Part shown: positions 23,944-32,679 of the stretch, piece after piece
Layout: every line of letters begins with the position of its first letter
How positions within the stretch are numbered: the stretch's first letter is position 1
NCBI GenBank assembly: GCA_028820505.1
Contig: JAPPIT010000006.1
Location: forward strand, 1-57,624
Source: Defluviicoccus sp.
Lineage (GTDB): Bacteria; Pseudomonadota; Alphaproteobacteria; MPNO01
Direction: 5' to 3'
Length of the DNA: 57,624 nucleotides
The notes under the pieces: generated by a model
What the model was told of the DNA's origin: nothing
What the model saw: only the letters and a program-made list of their open reading frames with translations
Databases searched by the model: none
Position numbers and translations under genes: made by a program

Positions 23944-25254
23944 TCAATCCCCGGGCTGCATCGCGGCATCCCAGCGCCGCATGAAGGCGAGCTGCGCGAC
24001 CTCGGTGTTGGACGGCTTGTAGGCGCGGCCGGGACCCCTTGCGTTCTCTATCGGCGCGCTGTCGAAGGGAAGGCTGGAATGGAAGCTGAACGGGAAGCGT
24101 TGCGCGATTGGGTTGTCGCTCGCCTGAGTCGCGGACGCCCAGAGTTCGAGATCGTCCTGTTCGAACACGCCGCCGGCCCCGAAATTGTGGAACCCGTGCT
24201 TGAGCGCCCGGTCCTTGTACTCCGCCGACGCCTCGCGTTCCGCGAGCACCCAGCTCAGCACCTCCGTCTCGGTGCCGCTTATGGGTTGCCACTGGCGGAT
24301 CAGCACCGCCTTCTCGCCTAGCGCGACCTGATTTTCGATGAAGGAAAGGTTGGGGAAGACGTTCCCCACCATCACGCGGAGATGGTGCATCATGGAAATC
24401 TGGCGGGCGCTCAACACTTCCGCGTAGGCGTCGCGCAGCGCCGGCGGGTGGGTGAGATAGTTTCCCTCCGGCATGCCGGGGGCGAGGTAGGTGAGGGTGC
24501 AGCCGTGTCCCTCGTCGGTGACGACCTGGAAACTTTCGCCGCCGCGCACGAAAAACCCCGCTTTCTTCGAATGCAGCCGGTTGAGGGTGGATGGGCCCGC
24601 ATGGGTGGTCGCGACGTGCTGGCCGTCGCCGATGAAGTTGAGCGAGCCGATCTTCCAGTTGGCCCGGGCGCGCCAGCGATGGGGAGGGGCGAGCACTTCC
24701 ATCCCCCCGGGCGTGCGCCAGAAAAGCGTGTCGAGATACCACGCGATGTCGCCCAGGTAATCGCGCAATTGGGAGACGCCGGGATCCCAGGCGGCGAAGA
24801 CGAGCCCCTTGTAGCTCTCGACCTTCGGCGCCGGCACCAGGCCCCAATCCGCCTTGTCCATGTCGGCGGGCAGGTGCTCGTCATAGCTGGTGGAGATCAG
24901 CCCGCCGTCCAGCGCGTAGCTCCAGCCGTGATATGGGCAGACGAAATGCCGGGCGTTGCCCGCCTCCCCGCGGCACAGCTTGGTCCCGCGATGGCGGCAG
25001 GAATTGAGCAGGACGCGGACCTCGCCGCTGGCTTCGCGCACCACGATCACGGGGACACGACCCATGGTCCGGACGACGTAATCGCCCCGGTTGGGGATCT
25101 CGGTTTCATGGGCGAGAAAAATCCAGAGCCGGTGGAATATCCGGTCGAGCTCCAGGCAAAACACGTCCTCGCTCACGAAGATTTCGCGGCTCACGGTGCC
25201 GTTCGCCGTATCGACCCATGGATCGCCATTCGCGATGGACGTCACATCGTTCAT
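23944..25254 (-). CDS. Rieske aromatic-ring-hydroxylating dioxygenase alpha subunit (copy 2)
   Basis: A 436-residue large subunit. The Rieske site is C86-x-H88 and C106-x2-H109 (SCRHRG, VCPYHGW), and the catalytic iron motif is D210-x2-H213-x4-H218 (GDGQHVATTHAG). It is the same length and collinear with the preceding gene, with about four of five residues identical by eye; differences cluster in the N-terminal ten residues and scattered surface positions. ATG 25254 begins 2 bases after the stop of copy 1. The two copies look like a tandem duplication that has diverged, giving alternative catalytic subunits for one beta partner. No reductase or ferredoxin gene is adjacent. Confidence 0.92.
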   Translation of the reverse strand: MNDVTSIANGDPWVDTANGTVSREIFVSEDVFCLELDRIFHRLWIFLAHETEIPNRGDYVVRTMGRVPVIVVREASGEVRVLLNSCRHRGTKLCRGEAGNARHFVCPYHGWSYALDGGLISTSYDEHLPADMDKADWGLVPAPKVESYKGLVFAAWDPGVSQLRDYLGDIAWYLDTLFWRTPGGMEVLAPPHRWRARANWKIGSLNFIGDGQHVATTHAGPSTLNRLHSKKAGFFVRGGESFQVVTDEGHGCTLTYLAPGMPEGNYLTHPPALRDAYAEVLSARQISMMHHLRVMVGNVFPNLSFIENQVALGEKAVLIRQWQPISGTETEVLSWVLAEREASAEYKDRALKHGFHNFGAGGVFEQDDLELWASATQASDNPIAQRFPFSFHSSLPFDSAPIENARGPGRAYKPSNTEVAQLAFMRRWDAAMQPGD

Positions 25255-25256
25255 CG

Positions 25257-26567
25257 TCAAGCCAGCGGCCGCATCGCGGCGTCCCAGCGTCGCATGAAGG
25301 CGAATTGGGCGACCTCGGTATTGGACGGCTGAAACGCGCGGCCGGGTCCCTTCGCGTTTTCCATCGGCGCGTGGTCGAAGGGAAGGCTCGAATGGAAGCT
25401 GTAGGGGAAGCGCCGCGCGATCGGGTTGTCGCTCGCCTGGGTGGCCGAAGCCCAGAGCTCGAGATCGTCCTGCTCGAACACGCCGGCCGCGCCGAAATTG
25501 TGGAACCCGTGCTTGAGCGCCCGGTCCTTGTATCCGGCGGCGGCCTCGCGCTCGGCGAGGACCCAACTCAGCACCTCCATCTCGGTGCCGCTCAGGGGTT
25601 GCCACTGGCGGATAATGACCGCCTTCTCGCCGAGGGCGACCTGGGATTCGATGAACGAGAAATTGGGAAACACGTTGCCCACCATCACGCGGAGATGGCG
25701 GAGCATGGCGAGCTGGTCGGCGCTCAACGTATCGGCATAGGCGCCGCGCAGACCGGGCGGATGGGTGAGATAGTTCCGCTCCGGCATCCCGGGCGCGAGG
25801 TAGGTCAGCGTGCAGCCGTGGCCTTCATCGGTCACGACCTGGAAGCTCTCGCCGCCCTGCACGTAGAACCCGTCCTTTTCCGACCGCACCTTGTCGAGGG
25901 CGATCGGCCCGGCATGGGTGGTGCGCACGTGCTGGCTGTCGCCGATGAAGTTGAGCGCGCCGATCTTCCAGTTGGCCCGGGTGCGCCAGCGGTGCGGCGG
26001 GGCGAGCGCCTCCATCCCCTCCGGCGTGCGCCAGAACAGCGCGTCGAGATACCAGGCCATGTCGCCGAGGTAATCGCGCAACTCGGGTACGCCGGGATCC
26101 CAGGCGGCGAAGATCAGGCCCCGGTAGGTCTCGACCCGGGGCGCCGGCACCAGACCCCAGTCCGCCTTGTCCATGCCGGGCGGCAGGTGCTCGTCGTAGC
26201 TGGTGGTGATCAGCCCGCCGTCGATCGCGTAGCTCCAGCCGTGATACCGGCAGACGAAGTTCCGCGCGTTGCCCGCCTCTCCCCGGCACAGCTTGGTGCC
26301 GCGATGGCGGCAGGAGTTGAGCAGAACGCGGACCTCGCCGTCGCTCCCGCGCACCACGATGACCGGCACGCGCCCCATGGTGCGCACGACATAGTCGCCC
26401 CGGTCGGGGATTTCGCTGTCGTGTGCGAGAAAGATCCAGAGCCGGTGGAAAATCCGGTCGAGCTCCAGGCGGAATACGTCCTCGCCGACGAAGGCCTCGC
26501 GCTCGACGGTCCCGTTCGCCGCATCGACCCAGGAACGGCTGGGCGCGGATCGCACGATGTCGTCCAT
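25257..26567 (-). CDS. Rieske aromatic-ring-hydroxylating dioxygenase alpha subunit (copy 1)
   Basis: A 436-residue large subunit with Rieske ligands C86, H88, C106 and H109 (SCRHRG, VCRYHGW) and iron ligands D210, H213 and H218 (GDSQHVRTTHAG). It would oxygenate an aromatic ring using electrons from an unlinked ferredoxin system. ATG 26567 is preferred to a start 20 codons upstream because copy 2 aligns from this residue and the upstream part is the divergent promoter region. It is the first gene of a minus-strand operon: alpha, alpha, beta, AhpD-like protein. Confidence 0.92.
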   Translation of the reverse strand: MDDIVRSAPSRSWVDAANGTVEREAFVGEDVFRLELDRIFHRLWIFLAHDSEIPDRGDYVVRTMGRVPVIVVRGSDGEVRVLLNSCRHRGTKLCRGEAGNARNFVCRYHGWSYAIDGGLITTSYDEHLPPGMDKADWGLVPAPRVETYRGLIFAAWDPGVPELRDYLGDMAWYLDALFWRTPEGMEALAPPHRWRTRANWKIGALNFIGDSQHVRTTHAGPIALDKVRSEKDGFYVQGGESFQVVTDEGHGCTLTYLAPGMPERNYLTHPPGLRGAYADTLSADQLAMLRHLRVMVGNVFPNFSFIESQVALGEKAVIIRQWQPLSGTEMEVLSWVLAEREAAAGYKDRALKHGFHNFGAAGVFEQDDLELWASATQASDNPIARRFPYSFHSSLPFDHAPMENAKGPGRAFQPSNTEVAQFAFMRRWDAAMRPLA

Positions 26568-26618
26568 GCTTCGCCTCGCGATCCCCTCTCCGCCGGCCTC
26601 TCGCCGGCGGAGGGAAAA

Positions 26619-26635
26619 TTGTATCATCGGTGCAA
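26619..26635. promoter_or_regulatory. Candidate GntR-type operator between divergent catabolic operons
   Basis: TTGTAT-catcg-GTGCAA is an imperfect palindrome of the form TTGYAY-N5-RTRCAA, close to operators of GntR-family regulators. It lies in the 152-base divergent gap between the dioxygenase and 5-oxoprolinase genes. A GC-rich hairpin (26590-26597 with 26603-26610) lies on the dioxygenase side. No regulator gene is adjacent, so this is a weak call. Confidence 0.3.
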
Positions 26636-26719
26636 AGATAGTATCAGGGCGCCGGACGCGGAACGGCAGGGCCGCGCCAGCTTCAGTCCTGAGCCTCCTA
26701 ACCGGAATGGGGTGCCAAC

Positions 26720-29700
26720 GTGAGCGATGTTTCTGTGCGCAACGGCCGCTGGCAGTTCTGGATCGACCGGGGCGGGACGTTTACCGACTTCGTCGCGCAA
26801 AAGCCGGACGGGGAGCTGGTCACCCACAAGCTCCTGTCGGAGAACCCGGAGCGCTACGAGGACGCGGCGCTGCAGGGGATCCGCGACCTGCTCGGCATCG
26901 ACACAGCGGCCGAGATCCCGGCGGAAGCCATCGACACGGTCAAGATGGGCACCACGGTCGCGACCAACGCGCTGCTGGAACGCAAGGGCGACCGCACGGT
27001 CCTCCTGATCACCAGGGGATTCCGCGACGCGCTCCGCATCGGCTACCAGAACCGGCCGCTCCTGTTCGCGCGGCACATCGTCCTGCCCGAGCTCCTGTAC
27101 GAGCGCGTGGTCGAGATCGACGAACGCTATTCGGCGGACGGCGAGGAGCTGGTGCCGGTGGACCTCGACGGCGCCCGCGAAGCGCTGGAGCAGGCCAAGC
27201 GCGACGGCATCGAGTCCGTCGCGGTCGTGTTCGTCCACGGTTACCGCCACCACGACCACGAGATCCAGGTCGCGAAGCTCGCCCGCGAGGTGGGCTTCGG
27301 CCAGGTCTCGGTCTCGCACGAGGTGAGCCCGCTGATGAAGCTGGTGGGACGCGGCGACACCACCGTCGTCGATGCCTATGTCTCGCCCATCCTGAGGCGC
27401 TATGTCGACCGCATCCGCCAGGAGCTCGGCGAGACCCGGCTGATGTTCATGCAGTCGAACGGCGGGCTCGCGGACGCGCGATTCTTTCGCGGCAAGGACA
27501 GCATTCTGTCCGGTCCGGCGGGCGGCATCGTCGGCGCGGTGCGGACCTCCGCGATGGCGGGCTACGACAAGATCGTCAGCTTCGACATGGGCGGCACCTC
27601 GACCGACGTCGCGCATTATGACGGGGAGTACGAGCGCTCGTTCGAAACCCTGGTCGCGGGCGTCCGGATGCGCGCGCCGATGATGCAGATCCACACCGTC
27701 GCCGCGGGCGGCGGGTCGATCCTCCATTTCGACGGCACGCGCTACCGCGTCGGCCCGGATTCGGCGGGCGCCAACCCGGGGCCGGCCTGCTATCGCAGGG
27801 GCGGGCCGCTCTGCGTGACCGACGCCAACGTGATGGTGGGCAAGATCCGCGCGAGCTTCTTCCCGAGGGTGTTCGGCCCCAACGCGGACGAGCCGCTCGA
27901 CGAAGACGTCGTGCGCGAAAAATTCGCGGCGCTCGCGGAGGAGATCGAGCGCGAGACCGGCGACAAACGCAGCCCCGTGGAGGTCGCCGACGGCTTCCTG
28001 ATGATCGCGGTCGAGAATATGGCCAAGGCGATCAAGCAGATCTCGATCCAGCGCGGCCACGACGTGACCGGCTACACGCTGAACTGCTTCGGCGGCGCGG
28101 GCGGGCAGCATGCCTGCCTGGTCGCGGATTCGCTCGGCATCGGCCGCGTCTTCATCCATCCCTTCGCTGGCGTGCTCTCGGCCTACGGGATGGGGCTCGC
28201 CGACCTCCGCGTGATGCGCGAGCGCGCGGTCGAGGCGATCCTCGACGATGCGCTGCTGCGGGAGGTCGCGGGCACGCTCGACGAGATGGAAGCGCAGGGC
28301 CGCGCCGAAATGACCCGCCAGGGCGGCGATCCCGAGCGCACCTATGCGCTGCGCAAGGTGCATCTGCGGTACGAGGGGACGGATTCGCCCCTGATCGTCG
28401 ACTTCGCCGACCGCGGGAGCATCGTCGCCGAGTTCGAGGCGGCGCATCACCTGCAATACGGCTTCATCGCGCCGGAGAAGAACCACATCGTCGAGGCGGT
28501 GACCGTCGAGGTGATCGCGGGCGCGCCGGACGTGGTCGATCCCGCGCTCGACATGGGCGCCGCCGAGGCGCCGCCGCCGGTCGACGAGGTCGAGACCTAC
28601 ATGGCGGGCGAGAGCCGCGCCACCCGGCTCTACGACCGGGAAGCGATGAAGCCCGGCTGCCGGGTGAGCGGCCCCGCGGTGATCATCGAGGCCAACGCCA
28701 CCACCGTGGTCGAGCCCGGCTGGGCGGCCGAGATCAACCGCTACGACCAGATGATCCTCAACCGCGTGGTGCCGCGGCCGGGCCAGGCCTCGGTCGGCAC
28801 CGAGGTCGACCCGGTGATGCTGGAGGTGTTCAACAACCTCTTCATGTCGATCGCCGAGCAGATGGGGGTCGTGCTCCAGAACACCTCCTATTCGGTCAAC
28901 ATCAAGGAACGGCTCGACTTCTCCTGCGCGATCTTCGGCCCCGACGGCAGCCTGGTCGCCAACGCGCCGCACATCCCGGTCCATCTCGGCTCGATGAGCG
29001 AGAGCGTGCGCACCGTTGCCGAGCAGCGCGCCGGCACGATCGTCCCGGGCGACGTGTTCATGCTGAATACGCCCTATAACGGCGGCACCCACCTGCCCGA
29101 CGTGACGGTGATCACCCCGGTCTTCGACGAGGCCGGCAAGGACATCCTGTTCTGGGTCGCCGCGCGCGGGCATCACGCCGATATCGGCGGGACGACGCCG
29201 GGTTCGGTGCCGCCGGATTCGAAGCATATCGACGAGGAAGGCGTCCTGATCGACAACTTCCAGCTGGTCTCCGGCGGGCGGCTGCTGGAGAAGGAGACCG
29301 AGGCGCTGTTCACCGGCGCGCCCTACCCGACGAGGAACTTCAAGAACAACCTCGCCGACCTCAAGGCGCATATCGCGGGCAACGAGAAGGGCGTCCAGGA
29401 GCTTCGCAAGATGGTCGCCCATTTCGGGCTCGACGTGGTCCACGCCTACATGAAGCACGTCCAGGACAACGCCGAGGAATGCGTCCGCCGGGTGCTGGGG
29501 GTGCTGACCGACGGGTCCTACGAGTACGAGATGGATTCGGGAGCGAAGATCTGCGTCGACATCAAGGTCGACCGGGAGAACCGCGAGGCGATCGTCGACT
29601 TCACCGGCACCTCGGAGCAGCAGAACAGCAACTTCAACGCGCCCTCCTCGGTCTGCATGGCGGCGGTGCTCTACGTCTTCCGGCTGATGGTCGACGACGA

Positions 29701-30340
29701 GATCCCGCTCAACGCGGGCTGCCTCAAGCCGCTCAACGTCATCATCCCGGAAGGCTGCATGCTGGCGCCGCAATACCCGGCGGCGGTGGTCGCCGGCAAT
29801 GTCGAGACTTCCCAGGCCGTCACCAACGCGCTGATCGGCGCGCTCGGCATCATGGGCGCGGGCCAGGGGACGATGAACAACTTCACCTTCGGCGACAACG
29901 CGGGGTACCAGAACTACGAGACCATCTGCGGCGGCGCGGGAGCGGGGCCGGACTTCGACGGCGCGCACGCGGTCCACACCCATATGACCAATACCCGCGC
30001 CACCGACCCCGAGATCCTGGAGTGGCGCTTTCCGGTGGTGCTGGAGTCGTTCTCGATCCGGGACGGTTCGGGCGGCGACGGCGCGCACAAAGGCGGCAAC
30101 GGAATCGTCCGCAAGGTGCTGTTCCAGGCGCCGATGACCGCGGCGATCGTCTCCAGCCACCGCCGCGTGCCGCCCTTCGGCGCGGCGGGCGGCGAACCGG
30201 GCAAGACGGGGCACAACTATGTCCTGCGCGCCGACGGCACGGTCGACGAGCTCACCGGCACCGACATGACGCAGATGAACGCGGGCGACCGGTTCATCAT
30301 CGAAACCCCGGGAGGCGGGGGCTTCGGCCGGCCGGCCTGA
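26720..30340 (+). CDS. 5-oxoprolinase-type hydantoinase, fused A and B subunits
   Basis: A 1206-residue protein with HyuA- and HyuB-type halves in one chain, the architecture of 5-oxo-L-prolinase (OPLAH). The A half (about residues 1-690) has DRGGTFTDFVAQ, GTTVATNALLERKG, MQSNGGLAD, DMGGTSTDVAHYDG and PDSAGANPGPACYRRGG. The B half starts near PVMLEVFNNLFMSIAEQMG and ends ETPGGGGFGRPA. The family opens 5-oxoproline or hydantoin rings with ATP. ATG/GTG choice: GTG at 26720 matches the family N-terminus. It is followed 137 bases later by a TAXI-TRAP uptake system, which suggests import of the cyclic amide substrate. It contrasts with the split hyuA/hyuB at 2580-6538. Confidence 0.92.
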   Translation: MSDVSVRNGRWQFWIDRGGTFTDFVAQKPDGELVTHKLLSENPERYEDAALQGIRDLLGIDTAAEIPAEAIDTVKMGTTVATNALLERKGDRTVLLITRGFRDALRIGYQNRPLLFARHIVLPELLYERVVEIDERYSADGEELVPVDLDGAREALEQAKRDGIESVAVVFVHGYRHHDHEIQVAKLAREVGFGQVSVSHEVSPLMKLVGRGDTTVVDAYVSPILRRYVDRIRQELGETRLMFMQSNGGLADARFFRGKDSILSGPAGGIVGAVRTSAMAGYDKIVSFDMGGTSTDVAHYDGEYERSFETLVAGVRMRAPMMQIHTVAAGGGSILHFDGTRYRVGPDSAGANPGPACYRRGGPLCVTDANVMVGKIRASFFPRVFGPNADEPLDEDVVREKFAALAEEIERETGDKRSPVEVADGFLMIAVENMAKAIKQISIQRGHDVTGYTLNCFGGAGGQHACLVADSLGIGRVFIHPFAGVLSAYGMGLADLRVMRERAVEAILDDALLREVAGTLDEMEAQGRAEMTRQGGDPERTYALRKVHLRYEGTDSPLIVDFADRGSIVAEFEAAHHLQYGFIAPEKNHIVEAVTVEVIAGAPDVVDPALDMGAAEAPPPVDEVETYMAGESRATRLYDREAMKPGCRVSGPAVIIEANATTVVEPGWAAEINRYDQMILNRVVPRPGQASVGTEVDPVMLEVFNNLFMSIAEQMGVVLQNTSYSVNIKERLDFSCAIFGPDGSLVANAPHIPVHLGSMSESVRTVAEQRAGTIVPGDVFMLNTPYNGGTHLPDVTVITPVFDEAGKDILFWVAARGHHADIGGTTPGSVPPDSKHIDEEGVLIDNFQLVSGGRLLEKETEALFTGAPYPTRNFKNNLADLKAHIAGNEKGVQELRKMVAHFGLDVVHAYMKHVQDNAEECVRRVLGVLTDGSYEYEMDSGAKICVDIKVDRENREAIVDFTGTSEQQNSNFNAPSSVCMAAVLYVFRLMVDDEIPLNAGCLKPLNVIIPEGCMLAPQYPAAVVAGNVETSQAVTNALIGALGIMGAGQGTMNNFTFGDNAGYQNYETICGGAGAGPDFDGAHAVHTHMTNTRATDPEILEWRFPVVLESFSIRDGSGGDGAHKGGNGIVRKVLFQAPMTAAIVSSHRRVPPFGAAGGEPGKTGHNYVLRADGTVDELTGTDMTQMNAGDRFIIETPGGGGFGRPA

Positions 30341-30477
30341 CCCGCCGTGCGTCCACCGGCACACATCCGCTGCGACCGCGCCGGAAAGCGGTGGCGCGGT
30401 CCACGAAGTTTCCCATGCGGATCGATGCCGCTGTAGACTGCCGTCTCGTCGAACAACCAACGATACGGGGAGGAGTC

Positions 30478-31524
30478 ATGTCCAGGAAACTCGCGTTAGC
30501 GGCCTTGGCGGCAACAATGGCTTTCGCCCTGTCCGCCAACGCCCAGCAGGTGCTGACCGCGGAAACCGGCAGCTCCGGCGCCGCGCCGCATTTGGCGGTC
30601 ACGACCCTAGCGGAACTCGCGTCCGCCGCTGGCATCGCCAATTTCCAAATCGCCGAAGGGCAGACGCTGACCAACTCCTTGCAGAACGTGGGCGAAGGCA
30701 AGACCGATCTCGCGGCGGTGCCGTTGATCCTGTCCTTCCTGTTGTCGAGGGGCATGGCTCCATACGGGAAGCTCGGCAAGGAAAGGGCCGCCGAGCTCTC
30801 AGCGAAAACGGCCGTTCTCTATACCTATCGCTATGGCGGTTACGGGCTCTACGCCTATGACAGCTCGAGCGTCAAAGGCTGGAAGGACATCGAGGGCAAG
30901 AGGGTGATCAACGGCCCGCCGCGCGGCAGCGCACTGACCGTCGCCCGCGCGCTGGTCAGGTTGGTGACGGGCTATGTCGAAGGCAAGGACTACGAGGGCG
31001 TGCAGTCCAACTGGGGCCATATGGTGAAGACCATCACGGACGGCACCGGCGATGCGGTGGTGCTGCCGATTTCGTTCCCGGACCCGCGGATTATCCGCTC
31101 GCTCGGTTCCGGCAACATGACGCTGTGGTCGGTGCCGCTGAAGGCGTGGAACACCAAGGGCATGCAGAAATACCTCAAGGCTCCCGGTATTGCCGCCTTC
31201 GTCGTGGATTTGAAGTCGGTCAAGCCGGTCAAGGGGCTGACGATCGTCTCGGAAGACGGTATCTGGCGCAGTCCGGCGCCGATGGGCGCGGAAATGGTCA
31301 ATACCTCCATGGACTTCAAGCTGGCCAAGGCTTTGACCAAGGTGTTCCTCGACAATCTCGATGCGTATGGGAATAAGGCTCCCTACATGTCCTATTCCGG
31401 CGTTGGCGAGATCGACCCGGCGAAGACCGGCATGTGCGGCGCGGTCCCCGTGAAATACCATCCCGGTGCCGTGGCGGCGTGGGAGGAGTCCGGGTACAAG
31501 GTTCCCGATTGCGCCAAGCCGTAA
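30478..31524 (+). CDS. TAXI-family TRAP transporter substrate-binding protein (copy 1)
   Basis: A 348-residue periplasmic binding protein of the TAXI type. A signal peptide (about residues 1-23, cleavage after ANA before QQ) precedes the mature domain. Conserved stretches include QTLTNSLQNVGEGKTDLAAV, YRYGGYGLYAYDSS and INGPPRGSAL. A strong ribosome site GGGGAGGAG precedes ATG 30478. First of three same-length paralogues in tandem, all upstream of a single fused permease. The substrate is unknown; neighbours suggest a cyclic amide or amino-acid derivative. Confidence 0.88.
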   Translation: MSRKLALAALAATMAFALSANAQQVLTAETGSSGAAPHLAVTTLAELASAAGIANFQIAEGQTLTNSLQNVGEGKTDLAAVPLILSFLLSRGMAPYGKLGKERAAELSAKTAVLYTYRYGGYGLYAYDSSSVKGWKDIEGKRVINGPPRGSALTVARALVRLVTGYVEGKDYEGVQSNWGHMVKTITDGTGDAVVLPISFPDPRIIRSLGSGNMTLWSVPLKAWNTKGMQKYLKAPGIAAFVVDLKSVKPVKGLTIVSEDGIWRSPAPMGAEMVNTSMDFKLAKALTKVFLDNLDAYGNKAPYMSYSGVGEIDPAKTGMCGAVPVKYHPGAVAAWEESGYKVPDCAKP

Positions 31525-31581
31525 CCGGACGGCGCCCGCGTACCGATAGCGAATCCAAAGTCGACGAAACAGGAAGGCACA

Positions 31582-32628
31582 ATGTCCAGCAAATTCGCGC
31601 TGCCCGTTCTGGCGGCAGTATTCGCGTTCGCCGTTTCCGCGAATGCCCAGCAAAACCTGACATCGGAAACCGCAAGCCCCGGGACCGCGCCCCACACGGC
31701 CGTGACCACCTTGGCGGAAGTCGCCTCGGCGGCGGGAATCGCCAATTTCCAGGTCGCCCAGGGGCAAACACTGACCAATTCGCTGCAGAACGTGGCCCAG
31801 GGCAAGACCGACCTCGCGGCGGTCCCCCTGATCCTGCCGTTTCTGCTTTCGAAGGGCGCCGGGCCCTACGCCAAGCTCGGCAAGAAGAAAGGCGCCGAAC
31901 TCGCCGCGAAGACGGCGGTGCTCTACACGTACCGTTATGGCGGTTACGGGCTCTATGCGTATGACAGCTCGAGCGTGAAGGGCTGGATGGACCTGAAGGG
32001 CAAGACGGTCGTCAACGGCCCGCCCCGCGGCGCGGCGCTGACCAACGCCCGCGCACTGGTGCGGCTCATCACGGGCTATGTCGACGGCAAGGACTACAAG
32101 GGCGTGCAGGCCAATTGGGGCCAGATGGTGAAGACCATCACCGACGGCACCGGCGACGCGATGGTCCTGCCCGTCACCTTCCCCGACGCCCGGATCATTC
32201 GCTCTCTCGGGTCCGGCAGCATCACCCTTTGGTCGGTCCCGGTGAAAGCCTGGAACTCCAAAGGCATGCAGAAATACCTCAAGGCGCCGGGGATCGGGCC
32301 GTTCGTCGTCGATCTGAAGTCCGTCAAGCCGGTCAAGGGGCTGACCATCGTCTCGGAGGACGGAAAGTGGCGTAGTTCGGCGACGCTGGGCGCCGAGATG
32401 GTTCACACCTCGATGGACTTTAAGGTGGCGAAGGCGCTCACCAAGGTGTTCCTCGACAATCTGGACGCCTACAAGAAGAAGGCGCCCTATATGCGGTTTA
32501 CCGGTGTCGGAGAAACCGACCCGGCCCTGACCGGCATGTGCGGCCCCACGCCGGTCAATTACCACCCGGGCGCCGTGGCGGCGTGGGAGGAGGCGGGCCG
32601 CAAGATCCCGGATTGCGCGAAGCCGTAA
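31582..32628 (+). CDS. TAXI-family TRAP transporter substrate-binding protein (copy 2)
   Basis: A 348-residue paralogue of the preceding gene, collinear throughout. It has a signal peptide ending SANA-QQ and shares ANFQVAQGQTLTNSLQNVAQ, YRYGGYGLYAYDSSSVKGW and GTGDAMVLPVTFPDARI. Differences from copy 1 fall mostly in the N-terminal 100 residues and in the C-terminal 60, where ligand-binding lobes close. ATG 31582 follows AGGAAGG. The 57-base spacer and the equal length show a direct tandem duplication. Confidence 0.88.
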   Translation: MSSKFALPVLAAVFAFAVSANAQQNLTSETASPGTAPHTAVTTLAEVASAAGIANFQVAQGQTLTNSLQNVAQGKTDLAAVPLILPFLLSKGAGPYAKLGKKKGAELAAKTAVLYTYRYGGYGLYAYDSSSVKGWMDLKGKTVVNGPPRGAALTNARALVRLITGYVDGKDYKGVQANWGQMVKTITDGTGDAMVLPVTFPDARIIRSLGSGSITLWSVPVKAWNSKGMQKYLKAPGIGPFVVDLKSVKPVKGLTIVSEDGKWRSSATLGAEMVHTSMDFKVAKALTKVFLDNLDAYKKKAPYMRFTGVGETDPALTGMCGPTPVNYHPGAVAAWEEAGRKIPDCAKP

Positions 32629-32679
32629 GTGCGGCGCGATCCGGCAACGAAAACCCGAAAGATCGAACAGGAAGGCTCA

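Noticed and set aside
26624..30460. Very long minus-strand open frame (1278 codons)
   Set aside because: It is antisense to the 5-oxoprolinase gene, its composition is His/Arg/Asp-rich and repetitive, and it matches no family; a GC-driven shadow.
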